Source: an uncultured Lachnospiraceae bacterium (GTDB taxonomy: Bacteria; Bacillota; Clostridia; Lachnospirales; Lachnospiraceae). From it: a stretch of DNA of 64,000 nt. Positions 34,718 to 43,762 of the stretch are shown here, piece by piece; the stretch's first letter is position 1, and every line of letters begins with the position of its first letter. Below the pieces are notes generated by a model, which worked only from the letters and a program-made list of their open reading frames with translations, had not been told where the DNA came from and made no database searches. The position numbers were made by a program, and so were the translations under genes. The DNA is taken from contig CAMUYQ010000002.1 of assembly GCA_947165025.1 (NCBI GenBank), positions 124,001 to 188,000 of the forward strand. The letters run 5' to 3'.

Positions 34718-35547
34718 GTAATAAGATCGCCATAGACGATGATTTCGATCTTGATAAGATGATCGATTCGGGCCAGTGTTTCAGACCTCATCGTATCAAA
34801 GAAGCCACATACGGATTTGTTACCGGCGATCACAGTGTTGATATCGTTGACGAGACACTGCGCCGTGGCAGCAAAACGAAAAAAGGATGGGACGGTGTTA
34901 CCGAACTGTCCTTTTCGTGTTCAAAAAAAGAGTGGGAAGAAGTATGGCATCCGTACTTTGATCTGGATACGGACTACAGGAAGATCCGAAGCACTGTTCC
35001 TAAGAAAGATAAGTTTCTTCAGTATGCGGCAGAATGCGGTGAGGGCATAAGGATACTCAGACAGGATAAGTTTGAGATGCTCATCAGTTTCATAATCTCG
35101 CAGCGAAAGAGCATTCCCGCGATCAGAACGAGCATTGAGCGGCTCGTCGCACTTTACGGACATGACGGTCTGTTCCCTGCACCCGCTGACATGCTTCGCG
35201 CCACAGATGAAGAACTTACCGCATGCGGTCTCGGATACCGCGTTCCTTATATCAGGAAGGCAGTCGAGCGGGTCGCACATGGTGAAGTCGATCTTGAAAT
35301 GCTTGACGGACTGTCCGATGAAGAACTTTTTGATAAGTTAAAATCATTTGCGGGGGTCGGTGACAAGGTGGCCAACTGCGTGGCGCTTTTTGCATATCAC
35401 AGGACCGGACGCGCACCTGTTGATACATGGATCGCGCGCGTTATCGAAGAAGAATACAACGGAGTAAATCCGTTCCCACGCTACGGAAATGTCGCCGGTA
35501 TCATGCAGCAATATATGTTCTACTACATGCTAAATAAAGGGAATTGA
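34714..35547 (+). CDS. ogg: 8-oxoguanine DNA glycosylase (Ogg1/HhH-GPD type)
   Basis: A 277-residue base-excision repair enzyme. The N-terminal part has DSGQCFRPHR, then the HhH-GPD region: FEMLISFIISQRKSIPAIR, a hairpin with FAGVGDKVANCVALF carrying the likely catalytic Lys218, and the acidic Asp237 in APVDTWIARV. Lys-then-Asp spacing is that of bifunctional glycosylase/lyases of the OGG1 group. The preceding TPR-DUF4037 gene overlaps it by 4 bases. Confidence 0.88.
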   Translation: MSNKIAIDDDFDLDKMIDSGQCFRPHRIKEATYGFVTGDHSVDIVDETLRRGSKTKKGWDGVTELSFSCSKKEWEEVWHPYFDLDTDYRKIRSTVPKKDKFLQYAAECGEGIRILRQDKFEMLISFIISQRKSIPAIRTSIERLVALYGHDGLFPAPADMLRATDEELTACGLGYRVPYIRKAVERVAHGEVDLEMLDGLSDEELFDKLKSFAGVGDKVANCVALFAYHRTGRAPVDTWIARVIEEEYNGVNPFPRYGNVAGIMQQYMFYYMLNKGN

Positions 35548-35559
35548 ATATTAAAAAAA

Positions 35560-36648
35560 TTAAGACAATATAAATTCTATATTGAGCGAATTCCCCTGTG
35601 CCCTGACATTCGCACATGCCCCGGATATGATCGGCATCTGCGGAAACTGATGTCCGATATCAACATCCATTATGACCGGCACATTGTATTTTCCGAGTGC
35701 ACCGATAAACGCATCGTAGTGGTCAAAATCCCCGAACGTATCGTCAAACCTGAGCGGGCGCCCGATCAGGAATCCCTTCACGTTTTTGAACCATCCGGCA
35801 TTTTCCATCTGCCACAGTGCACGTCTCATGCTCATGACCGGAAGATCGCAGCTCTCAAGAAACCATATGAGACCGTCATCTTTGTAACGGTCAGCAAACG
35901 ATGATACCCTGTCAAATGAAGTTCCGGCAAGATTGACAAGACAGTCCATGCATCCGCCGATCAGTCTTCCTGACATATCAGCACGATCACATTTTTCGCT
36001 GCCGTGGAATATCTTCTGCCTGTACTCATACACATCAAATGTATCGCCCGTTTTCTCGTTGACATATACGTCCACGGGTTTTTCTTTTCCGGATGCATCT
36101 TCATCCGTATCTTCAGCCCGTTCTCCCCTGACCTCTTTATACCACCTGTCGTAGTTTGAAACCGAAAGTTTTGTGCCGCACAGGACATCAAATGCATCAT
36201 CGACACACTTATGATGAACGGCGGTAAATTTGGAAGCACACACGGAATAGATCGATGCGGTATCGCACAGCGTGTTCAGAAGGAATGTCAGATTCGTGTT
36301 GTCCGAATAACCCATGAACCATTTCGGATCGGAGCGGGCGATCTTTTCAAGATCAACATACGGAAGTATCTCGCACATAAGCTCACCGCCGCCGCATGAT
36401 ATGATCACATCACTTTTATCCTCTGTCAGAAAATCATTTGCCTCATCTGCACACTTCTGCGGTATGTTACTGATGCCGGTTCCTTCGTCGCAAAAGCAGT
36501 TCGGTCCCAAAACCGTCCTGTAACCGTTGCTCTTAAACCATTCAAGAGCATCTTCAAAATCGCTTCTGTAAGGTTCTGTCGCACATCCGAAGCTTGGTGC
36601 GATAAAGCCTATCCTGCCGCCTTTTTCCAGAAATCGCGGGTATCTCAT
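35560..36648 (-). CDS. LD-carboxypeptidase-like serine peptidase (family S66)
   Basis: A 362-residue S66 peptidase, similar to muramoyltetrapeptide carboxypeptidase or the microcin-immunity protein MccF. Seen: IGFIAPSFGCATE near the N terminus, ISCGGGELMCEILPYVD, the nucleophile Ser115 in WFMGYSDNT, a later WFLESCD acid and GHQFPQMPI near the C terminus for the rest of the triad. Cytoplasmic, no signal peptide. The frame extends upstream to 36723, but the ATG at 36648 has an AAGGAGA SD and fits the family. Converges on ogg with a 12-base gap. Confidence 0.87.
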   Translation of the reverse strand: MRYPRFLEKGGRIGFIAPSFGCATEPYRSDFEDALEWFKSNGYRTVLGPNCFCDEGTGISNIPQKCADEANDFLTEDKSDVIISCGGGELMCEILPYVDLEKIARSDPKWFMGYSDNTNLTFLLNTLCDTASIYSVCASKFTAVHHKCVDDAFDVLCGTKLSVSNYDRWYKEVRGERAEDTDEDASGKEKPVDVYVNEKTGDTFDVYEYRQKIFHGSEKCDRADMSGRLIGGCMDCLVNLAGTSFDRVSSFADRYKDDGLIWFLESCDLPVMSMRRALWQMENAGWFKNVKGFLIGRPLRFDDTFGDFDHYDAFIGALGKYNVPVIMDVDIGHQFPQMPIISGACANVRAQGNSLNIEFILS

Positions 36649-36754
36649 ACAGCATCTCCTTATAGCCAAAACATTGGGACAGTACCCCTGTTTCATGTTA
36701 TAATAAACGATAATGTTCATCAAGTAAATCAGGCATTAGACAAGGAGGTTTCAT

Positions 36755-38329
36755 ATGTTCTACGAAGATGCGATCTGGATCGGAACGGCGGGAGATAAAA
36801 AGGTATCGATACTGCCGAAGATGGCAAACCGTCACGGGCTTATTGCGGGAGCAACGGGAACAGGAAAGACGATAACTCTCAAGGTCCTTGCAGAGTCGTT
36901 TTCGGATGCCGGTGTCCCTGTATTTCTGATAGATGTCAAAGGTGATCTGTCGGGAATGGCAAAGCCGGGCGTTGACAGTGAGGACATGCAGAACCGCATT
37001 AAGAAGTTTGGACTGGATGAGGCCGGATTTGAATACATGGATTATCCGACCGCTTTCTGGGACTTATATTCCAAGACCGGTATACCGCTTCGGACAACGG
37101 TCTCGGAGATGGGTCCGATCCTTCTTGCAAAGCTTATGAACCTTAATGATACACAGGCAGACATTCTTACATGTCTGTTCAAGATGTCCGATGATGAAGG
37201 ACTGTTCCTTGACGATATAAAGGATCTCAAGGCGATGCTTCAGTATGCGAGCGATAATGCAGCGGAGATATCGAGGGAATACGGAAACGTAACAAAGCAG
37301 AGTATAGCTGCGATCATAAGAGGTGTCGTTGCACTTGAAGCATCAGGCGGTGACGCTTTCTTCTCGGAACCCGCGATCAACATCAGGGATTTTATCAGGA
37401 CCGAAAACGATGGAAGAGGAGTCATCAATATTCTTGACGGTAGAGGACTGGCAAATGATCCGACACTGTATACGGCATTTCTTCTGTATCTTCTGTCGGA
37501 ACTGTTTGAGAACCTTCCCGAAGTGGGAGATCCCGAAAAGCCCGAGCTTGTATTTTTCTTTGATGAGGCACATCTTCTGTTTGACGATCTTTCAAAAGTA
37601 CTTCGCCAGAAAGTGGAACAGATCGTCAAGCTGATCAGAAGTAAAGGTGTCGGCATATATTTCTGCACACAGAATCCGAGAGACATTCCGGATGAAGTAC
37701 TGGCACAGCTCGGTAATAAGATACAGCATGCACTTCATGCATATACGCCTTCAGAGGAGCGCGCGATAAAGTCGGCGGCGGATTCATTCAGATCCAATCC
37801 GGAATTTGATACAAAGACCGCGATAACCGAACTCGGTGTCGGTGAAGCACTTATTTCCGTTCTTGATGAAGAGGGTGTGCCGACTGTCGTTGAAAGGTGC
37901 AAAGTCCTTCCGCCCGCATCTCTTATGGGTGAGATAGATGATAATGAAAGAGAGAAGTTCTACAGATTGGGCAGGATGTATGACAGATATAAAGATGCAG
38001 TGGACGAAGAATCCGCATACGAGATAATAGTAAAGCGTATGCAGGAGCGTCAGGAGCAGGCAGAGAAGGAAAAGGCGGAAGCAGCAGAGGCAAAGGAAGC
38101 CGAAAAGGCAGCTGCAGCGGAGGCTAAAGAAGCCGAAAAGGCCGAGGCGGCCAAGAAACGCAAGTTGAAGAGCGCGGCAGGATCCGTTGCGGGATCGGCA
38201 GCCGGAACGATCGGACGTGAAGTCGGAAAGAGCATCGGCGGCAAGGTCGGAGGAAAGTTCGGCAAGACCATCGGCGGAAACATCATGGCTCAGCTTGGCA
38301 GAAGCCTTATGGGAACGTTTTTCAAATGA
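36755..38329 (+). CDS. HerA-like (DUF853) ATPase with glycine-zipper tail
   Basis: A 524-residue P-loop ATPase. Walker A is G32-ATGTGKT-39; IDVKGDLSGMA follows; Walker B is FFFDEAHLL near residue 268; IRSKGVGIYFCTQNP is a typical HerA segment. Residues ~425-465 are a long Glu/Ala/Lys coiled coil, and the last ~50 residues repeat Gly/Ala-x3-Gly/Ala (VAGSAAGTIGREVGKSIGGKVGG), a glycine-zipper able to associate with membranes. The role of DUF853 proteins is poorly known; DNA translocation is suggested by the HerA relation. SD AAGGAGG. Overlaps the second LicD gene by 4 bases. Confidence 0.85.
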   Translation: MFYEDAIWIGTAGDKKVSILPKMANRHGLIAGATGTGKTITLKVLAESFSDAGVPVFLIDVKGDLSGMAKPGVDSEDMQNRIKKFGLDEAGFEYMDYPTAFWDLYSKTGIPLRTTVSEMGPILLAKLMNLNDTQADILTCLFKMSDDEGLFLDDIKDLKAMLQYASDNAAEISREYGNVTKQSIAAIIRGVVALEASGGDAFFSEPAINIRDFIRTENDGRGVINILDGRGLANDPTLYTAFLLYLLSELFENLPEVGDPEKPELVFFFDEAHLLFDDLSKVLRQKVEQIVKLIRSKGVGIYFCTQNPRDIPDEVLAQLGNKIQHALHAYTPSEERAIKSAADSFRSNPEFDTKTAITELGVGEALISVLDEEGVPTVVERCKVLPPASLMGEIDDNEREKFYRLGRMYDRYKDAVDEESAYEIIVKRMQERQEQAEKEKAEAAEAKEAEKAAAAEAKEAEKAEAAKKRKLKSAAGSVAGSAAGTIGREVGKSIGGKVGGKFGKTIGGNIMAQLGRSLMGTFFK

Positions 38330-40206
38330 TCTTTCCACACTCTTTTTATGAAGATGAGATCAGGTGTGATTTTCTGATCCCGTCAATGGTAAAGCGGACG
38401 TGGGCAGCACAGTTGCAGATACTGGCTGACCTTGATGAGGCGTGCCAAAGAAGCGGCATTGAGTATTTTGCCGAGTGGGGTACACTTCTCGGAGCAGTAA
38501 GACACGGCGGGTTTATCCCATGGGATGACGATCTTGACATATGCATGAAGAGACATGACTACGAGAAGTTTGTCAGTAATGTGTCATCGTATCTTCCCGA
38601 TAACTATTCGATAGTAAACTACAGAACAAACCGTGATTTCAAACAGTTTCTGTCAAGGGTGGTCAGCAGTGACCATTACAGGTTCGATCCCGGATACATG
38701 AAGAAGTATTCAGGCCTTCCTTTTGCTCTCGGACTTGATATTTTTCCACTCGATTTTCTGACGGATGATGAGGAGTACGAAAGAGAACGTGAGGAAAAAG
38801 CCAGGCTTGTATTTTCTGCAGTAAACGAACTGGCATATTATGATACACCGGTAAGCAGGCTGTCGGATACGTTTGATAAGATCGAGAAGAAATTAAAGGT
38901 TGTGATCGACAGAAAAGGTGATGTACTGACGCAGCTTCGGGATATTCTGACCGGGCTGTACGGCGAAGTATCGGAAGAGGATGCGGTTTATGTAACGATG
39001 TATCCGCTATGGATGGACAGGAAGACATTCCGTTTTCCCATCGGATATTACAGGCGGGGGATCAGGGTCGGTTTTGAGAATACGACGATCCCTGTACCGA
39101 CAGGATACAGTGATGTTCTATCAGTCAAATACGGAAGTAATTACATGACTCCCATAAGGTCGGGCGGAGCGCATGAATATCCTTACTTTGAAGCTCATGT
39201 GGATGTACTTCGTGAACACTTCGGATATGAATGGCCGGCATACAGGTTCAATGAAAACGATCTGAAAAGCAGAAGTCCGGAATACGAAAAAAAAACAGCC
39301 TGTCTGTATGTAACCTACGGGCTTCGCGAATTTAACAACATGCGCGATCTGGCAGGAAGGCATCTTGATGAAGGATACACTGTTACGATACTTCCGATAT
39401 CAAGGTTTGAGATAGAACCGGATATGTCGGGGATCAATGAAAACCGCGAAGAGTTTCCCGACGAGATGTATCTTGAAGGACTGGACGGAGCAACTGTTTC
39501 ACACGATCCTGCGGTTGCGGATACGCATTTTGATATCATAGTCACGAATTACCAGTACGATGAATACAACCTTATCACGACTGTTGATAAGAAGTTTTAT
39601 TCAAAAGCTCTTCGCGAAAAATGTGACATGCTCATATATGTTCCGGCATGGGAAGTATCCTCGATCAGGCCGGAAGATGAAAGGGCGATAAAGCTCATGC
39701 CCTCATATGTCAACACACCTATGGCTGCAGTCTGTGATATGATCATCCTTCACGGTCAGGAGATGAAGGACAGGTATGTTGAATGTCTGACTGCATTTTC
39801 CGGAAGTAAGTACCGGGATCTGTGGGAGAAGAAGATAACGGTCACTGACAGTAAAAGGACTGCCCGAAAAAAGAGTGCCGACAAAAAGAAGAGTATAATG
39901 TTCTATGTCGGCCTGTCGCTCTTTGCGGTATACGGCGATAAGGCATCCGAAAAGATAAAGAAATGTTTTGATATATTTGATGAGAACAAAGACAAAGTCG
40001 ATGTTGTATTCTGGATGCAGGATGGCCTGGAAGAGAACTTAAGACAACTGGATCCGGATCTTTATGAGAAATTTGCGGCATATGATTTTCGCGAAAGCGC
40101 AACAAGCATTGATACCGATGATATAGATGCGTATTACGGGGAACCTTCGGAGTTTGCGACTTATTTTGCAAATGAAGGGAAACCCGTCATGATAATGACA
40201 GTATGA
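38326..40206 (+). CDS. LicD-family phosphotransferase with C-terminal extra domain (copy 2)
   Basis: A 626-residue paralogue of the protein at 11215. The LicD domain has YFAEWGTLLGAVRHGG and P65-WDDDLD-71 at exactly the same residue numbers as copy 1. The C-terminal half shares IVTNYQYDEYN, YVPAWE, ILHGQEMKDRYVECLTAFSG and D601-AYYGE-606 with GKPVMI. It lies outside the flagellin island, coupled to a HerA-like ATPase and followed by a membrane protease, so it may modify another surface glycan. CDP-linked donor inferred. Confidence 0.8.
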   Translation: MIFPHSFYEDEIRCDFLIPSMVKRTWAAQLQILADLDEACQRSGIEYFAEWGTLLGAVRHGGFIPWDDDLDICMKRHDYEKFVSNVSSYLPDNYSIVNYRTNRDFKQFLSRVVSSDHYRFDPGYMKKYSGLPFALGLDIFPLDFLTDDEEYEREREEKARLVFSAVNELAYYDTPVSRLSDTFDKIEKKLKVVIDRKGDVLTQLRDILTGLYGEVSEEDAVYVTMYPLWMDRKTFRFPIGYYRRGIRVGFENTTIPVPTGYSDVLSVKYGSNYMTPIRSGGAHEYPYFEAHVDVLREHFGYEWPAYRFNENDLKSRSPEYEKKTACLYVTYGLREFNNMRDLAGRHLDEGYTVTILPISRFEIEPDMSGINENREEFPDEMYLEGLDGATVSHDPAVADTHFDIIVTNYQYDEYNLITTVDKKFYSKALREKCDMLIYVPAWEVSSIRPEDERAIKLMPSYVNTPMAAVCDMIILHGQEMKDRYVECLTAFSGSKYRDLWEKKITVTDSKRTARKKSADKKKSIMFYVGLSLFAVYGDKASEKIKKCFDIFDENKDKVDVVFWMQDGLEENLRQLDPDLYEKFAAYDFRESATSIDTDDIDAYYGEPSEFATYFANEGKPVMIMTV

Positions 40207-40230
40207 CGGGAAGGAAAGAGAGGAAACTAA

Positions 40231-42531
40231 ATGGCACCTGATAACAGACCGGGAAGCAGAAAAAAGAACATAGGAGAAGGGACCGGCAGTGTCAAGAGAC
40301 GCGGAAGCGGACTTGATTCGACACCGATACAGAGTTCCGGTGACTCGGGCGGACATCGCCCCGGGGGCGGAAATGTGACACGCGGCGGCGGTATCAGTAT
40401 CGGAACCATTATCCTTATTGCAATAGTTTATTTCGTGTTCTTCAGGGGAGGATCATCCGAAGGATATGATGCATCGCAGCCGTTGGATCAGAACGTGTCA
40501 ACCCAGACAGGCAGCCAGAGCGTCGGAACCTCTTCAGGGGATCTGTTCGGCGGAATGTCGGATGTGTTCGGAAGCCTTATTGGAGGTTATTCGACTTCAC
40601 CGGATGACTACTCTTCATATGAGGATACGACGTCTCAGATAAATACCGCCCAGCTTGATACGAATGTAAGTCCCATGGCGAGACAGAAGTATACTTCGAT
40701 CATAGGTCAGGGTGCGGATGTAGTCACGATCATGGTCTATCTGTGCGGTACCGATCTTGAATCGGGGAGCGGTATGGGAACGGCCGATCTGCAGGAGATG
40801 GCATCGGCAACGCTTTCGGATAACGTCAATCTGATCGTATACACGGGTGGATGTTCGAAGTGGAAGAACAACGTCGTCTCCAGCAATGTCAACCAGATAC
40901 ATCAGATCAAACAGGGCGGAGTGAAGACTCTTGAGAAGGATATGGGCAAAAAATCAATGTCCGATCCGAATACTCTTACGGAGTTTATAAAATACTGCGG
41001 ACAGAATTTCCCCGCAAACAGGAACGAGCTTATTCTCTGGGATCACGGAAGCGGATCCCTGTCGGGTTTTGCATATGATGAGAAGTATCCCCAGACGGGA
41101 TCGATGAGCCTGTCGGGCATCAAGAAAGCGATCGACGATTCGGGAATGAAGTTTGATTTTGTCGGATTTGATGCGTGCCTTATGGCAACTGTCGAGACGG
41201 CACTCATGCTTTCCGACTACGCGGATTACATGATCGCATCGGAAGAGACTGAGCCGGGTGTCGGCTGGTATTACACGAACTGGCTGACCAGGCTTTCTGC
41301 CGACACGAGCATGCCGACCGCAGAGATCGGTAAGAACATAGTCGATGATTTTGTCGACATGTGTGCGAAGAAGTGTCCGGGTCAGAAAGCTACGCTGTCG
41401 GTAACAGACCTTTCCGAAGCGCAGATGACGGTTCCCGAAAAGCTTAGCAGCTTTTCAAAGAACACAAGTGATCTGATCGCCGATTTCAACGGATACACAA
41501 AGGTTTCCGATGCCAGGAACAAGTCGAAGGAATTTGCCGTCTCGCATAAGCTCGATCAGATCGATTTCATACATTTTGCAAACCTGCTTGATACTCCGGA
41601 AAGTCATGAGCTTGCCGATGTCCTGTCATCGTGCGTGAAGTACAACAGGACGGAGAGAACGATCGCAAATGCGAACGGCCTGTCCGTATATTTCCCGTAC
41701 AAGAAAGCATCCAAAGCAGGATCGATGGCAAAGACATATGAACAGATCGGCATGGACAGTGCATATACGGAATGTATCAGAGCATTTGCACAGAATGAAC
41801 AGACAGGGCAGTCTTCACCGGATGGAGTGGAAACTCCCATCGGCCTTCTGTTGTCTTCCATTCTCGGTGGAAGGGATTTCGGGGAAGGCGTGGACAAAAA
41901 GCTTCAGCCGACAGATAACGGCAAAGGTCAGAAGGTGATCAGGCTGTCGGAGGACGAATGGAAGAAAAACGCGATGGTAGATCTTGCCGCGTTTGTTGAT
42001 GACGGAGAAGGATTCATAGGTCTCGGTTATGATAATACGTTCACCTTTGATGAAAACAATGATCTGATCGCCGACTTTGACGGAACATGGATGTCGATAA
42101 ACGGACATATAGTTGCGTACTATCATACCGAATCAATGGAGGACGGCGATCACTACTGTTATGAAGGTTATGTTCCGGTAATTCTTAACGGAGAAAGAGC
42201 AGAGCTGATCCTTGTATTCTCGGATCAGTTCCCCGACGGGATGATCACCGGTGCAAGAGCTTATTATGAGAACGGTGAGACGGATACCGTCGCAAAGAGT
42301 ATGATCGCTCTCAAAGCGGGAGATGTGATCGATTTTGTCTGCAGGTATTACGATTATGACGGTACCTACAAAGACTCATACAAGTTCGGAGAGCAGCTCG
42401 TGCTGGATTCTCCCGACTTTGACATAAAAAACATCAGGATATCTCCCGAAGACGGAAAAGCACTTGCGGCATTCAAGTTTACCGATATCTATCATCAGGA
42501 GAGCTGGTCGCCGTTTATTAACGATAATTAA
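40231..42531 (+). CDS. Membrane-anchored clostripain-family (C11) cysteine protease
   Basis: A 766-residue protein with a basic, Gly-rich cytoplasmic N terminus, one membrane helix (residues ~57-71) and a large outer part, so a type II membrane anchor. The peptidase core shows the catalytic His272 in LWDHGSGSLSG and Cys316 in FDACLMATVET, the C11/caspase-like pair, preceded by MVYLCGTDLES. The last ~230 residues are a separate acidic domain of unknown function. C11 enzymes cut after Arg or Lys and often need self-processing. Starts 24 bases after LicD 2. Confidence 0.9.
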   Translation: MAPDNRPGSRKKNIGEGTGSVKRRGSGLDSTPIQSSGDSGGHRPGGGNVTRGGGISIGTIILIAIVYFVFFRGGSSEGYDASQPLDQNVSTQTGSQSVGTSSGDLFGGMSDVFGSLIGGYSTSPDDYSSYEDTTSQINTAQLDTNVSPMARQKYTSIIGQGADVVTIMVYLCGTDLESGSGMGTADLQEMASATLSDNVNLIVYTGGCSKWKNNVVSSNVNQIHQIKQGGVKTLEKDMGKKSMSDPNTLTEFIKYCGQNFPANRNELILWDHGSGSLSGFAYDEKYPQTGSMSLSGIKKAIDDSGMKFDFVGFDACLMATVETALMLSDYADYMIASEETEPGVGWYYTNWLTRLSADTSMPTAEIGKNIVDDFVDMCAKKCPGQKATLSVTDLSEAQMTVPEKLSSFSKNTSDLIADFNGYTKVSDARNKSKEFAVSHKLDQIDFIHFANLLDTPESHELADVLSSCVKYNRTERTIANANGLSVYFPYKKASKAGSMAKTYEQIGMDSAYTECIRAFAQNEQTGQSSPDGVETPIGLLLSSILGGRDFGEGVDKKLQPTDNGKGQKVIRLSEDEWKKNAMVDLAAFVDDGEGFIGLGYDNTFTFDENNDLIADFDGTWMSINGHIVAYYHTESMEDGDHYCYEGYVPVILNGERAELILVFSDQFPDGMITGARAYYENGETDTVAKSMIALKAGDVIDFVCRYYDYDGTYKDSYKFGEQLVLDSPDFDIKNIRISPEDGKALAAFKFTDIYHQESWSPFINDN

Positions 42532-42544
42532 AGGAGATCTCTTT

Positions 42545-43762
42545 ATGGAACCTATCATCACGAGCCTGCTTGAAACGGACGCATACAAGTTTTCGATGGG
42601 ACAGGCGATATACCATCAGTTTTCGGACTACAAGACAACATGGTCATTTAAATGCCGTAATGAGGGCGTTTACTTCACTCCGGAGATGATCGAGGAGATC
42701 AAGCGCCAGATCAGGATGTACTGTGATCTCCGATTCCGTGAGGATGAGCTTGAGTATCTGAACAACATCAAATGGATAAAAGGATCATACGTTGATTTTC
42801 TCAGACTGTGGAAACCGAGATTCGAGGATTTTGAGTTCGGAACGGATGCGGACAGCGGTCTTACGATCGAGACAAAAGGAACGTGGCTCAATACTTCGAT
42901 GTATGAGATCCCGACGCTCGCGATCGTAAACGAAGTATATTTCAGGATGGCATATGACTATGACAGACTGATCAACAGTTTCAGGGACCGCCTTGATGAC
43001 AAGATACAGGGTATCATGGACGGCACGTATGAACTCGGAGCGTTCAGTGAGTTCGGAGCAAGAAGAAGGCTTTCCGGCGAGGCACAGGAACTTGCCGTAA
43101 CAAGCCTTGCGGGAGCAAGACTTCCTGCGGGAAACAGATTTGTCGGAACAAGTAACGTATATCTTGCCAAAAAACACAAGCTCGTACCGGTCGGCACGAT
43201 GGCTCATGAATGGATCATGTGCGTCGGCCAGGGAAACCACAAGCACAATCCCGCTTATTCAAACTGGTATGCACTTGATGCATGGGTAAAGGAATATGGC
43301 GTACTTAACGGAACGGCACTTACCGATGCGATAACGACAAAGTGCTTCCTTGAGGATTTCCAGCTGACTTATGCGACGCTTTTCTCCGGTGTCCGTCATG
43401 ACAGCGGTGATCCGTATGAGTGGGCAGACAACATGATCAGACATTACGAGGAGCTGGGGATCGATCCGAAGACAAAGACACTTCTGTTCTCGGACAGCCT
43501 TGATTTTGCAAAGGCTACTGCGATCAACAGGGCATATAAGGATAAGGTCAGAACAGCGTTCGGGATAGGAACATATCTTGCGAACGATACCGATGTTGAG
43601 CCTCTTAACATAGTCATGAAGACAACGGTATGCAACGGCTGTGATGTTGCCAAGATATCCGATGCTGAAGGAAAGAGCATGTGCAAGAGCGATGAGTACG
43701 TTCATTATCTGAAACGATGCATCGACTGGAGGATGGAACACGAAACAAATGTTATCCGCTGA
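42545..43762 (+). CDS. pncB: Nicotinate phosphoribosyltransferase
   Basis: A 405-residue PncB joining nicotinate with PRPP for NAD salvage. Seen: TSLLETDAYKFSMGQAIY, FGARRRLSGEAQELAV, GTMAHEWIM and the phosphoribosyl site VRHDSGDPYEWADN. The frame opens at 42464 inside the previous gene, but the ATG at 42545 has SD AAAGGAG 8 bases upstream and matches family length. Confidence 0.95.
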   Translation: MEPIITSLLETDAYKFSMGQAIYHQFSDYKTTWSFKCRNEGVYFTPEMIEEIKRQIRMYCDLRFREDELEYLNNIKWIKGSYVDFLRLWKPRFEDFEFGTDADSGLTIETKGTWLNTSMYEIPTLAIVNEVYFRMAYDYDRLINSFRDRLDDKIQGIMDGTYELGAFSEFGARRRLSGEAQELAVTSLAGARLPAGNRFVGTSNVYLAKKHKLVPVGTMAHEWIMCVGQGNHKHNPAYSNWYALDAWVKEYGVLNGTALTDAITTKCFLEDFQLTYATLFSGVRHDSGDPYEWADNMIRHYEELGIDPKTKTLLFSDSLDFAKATAINRAYKDKVRTAFGIGTYLANDTDVEPLNIVMKTTVCNGCDVAKISDAEGKSMCKSDEYVHYLKRCIDWRMEHETNVIR

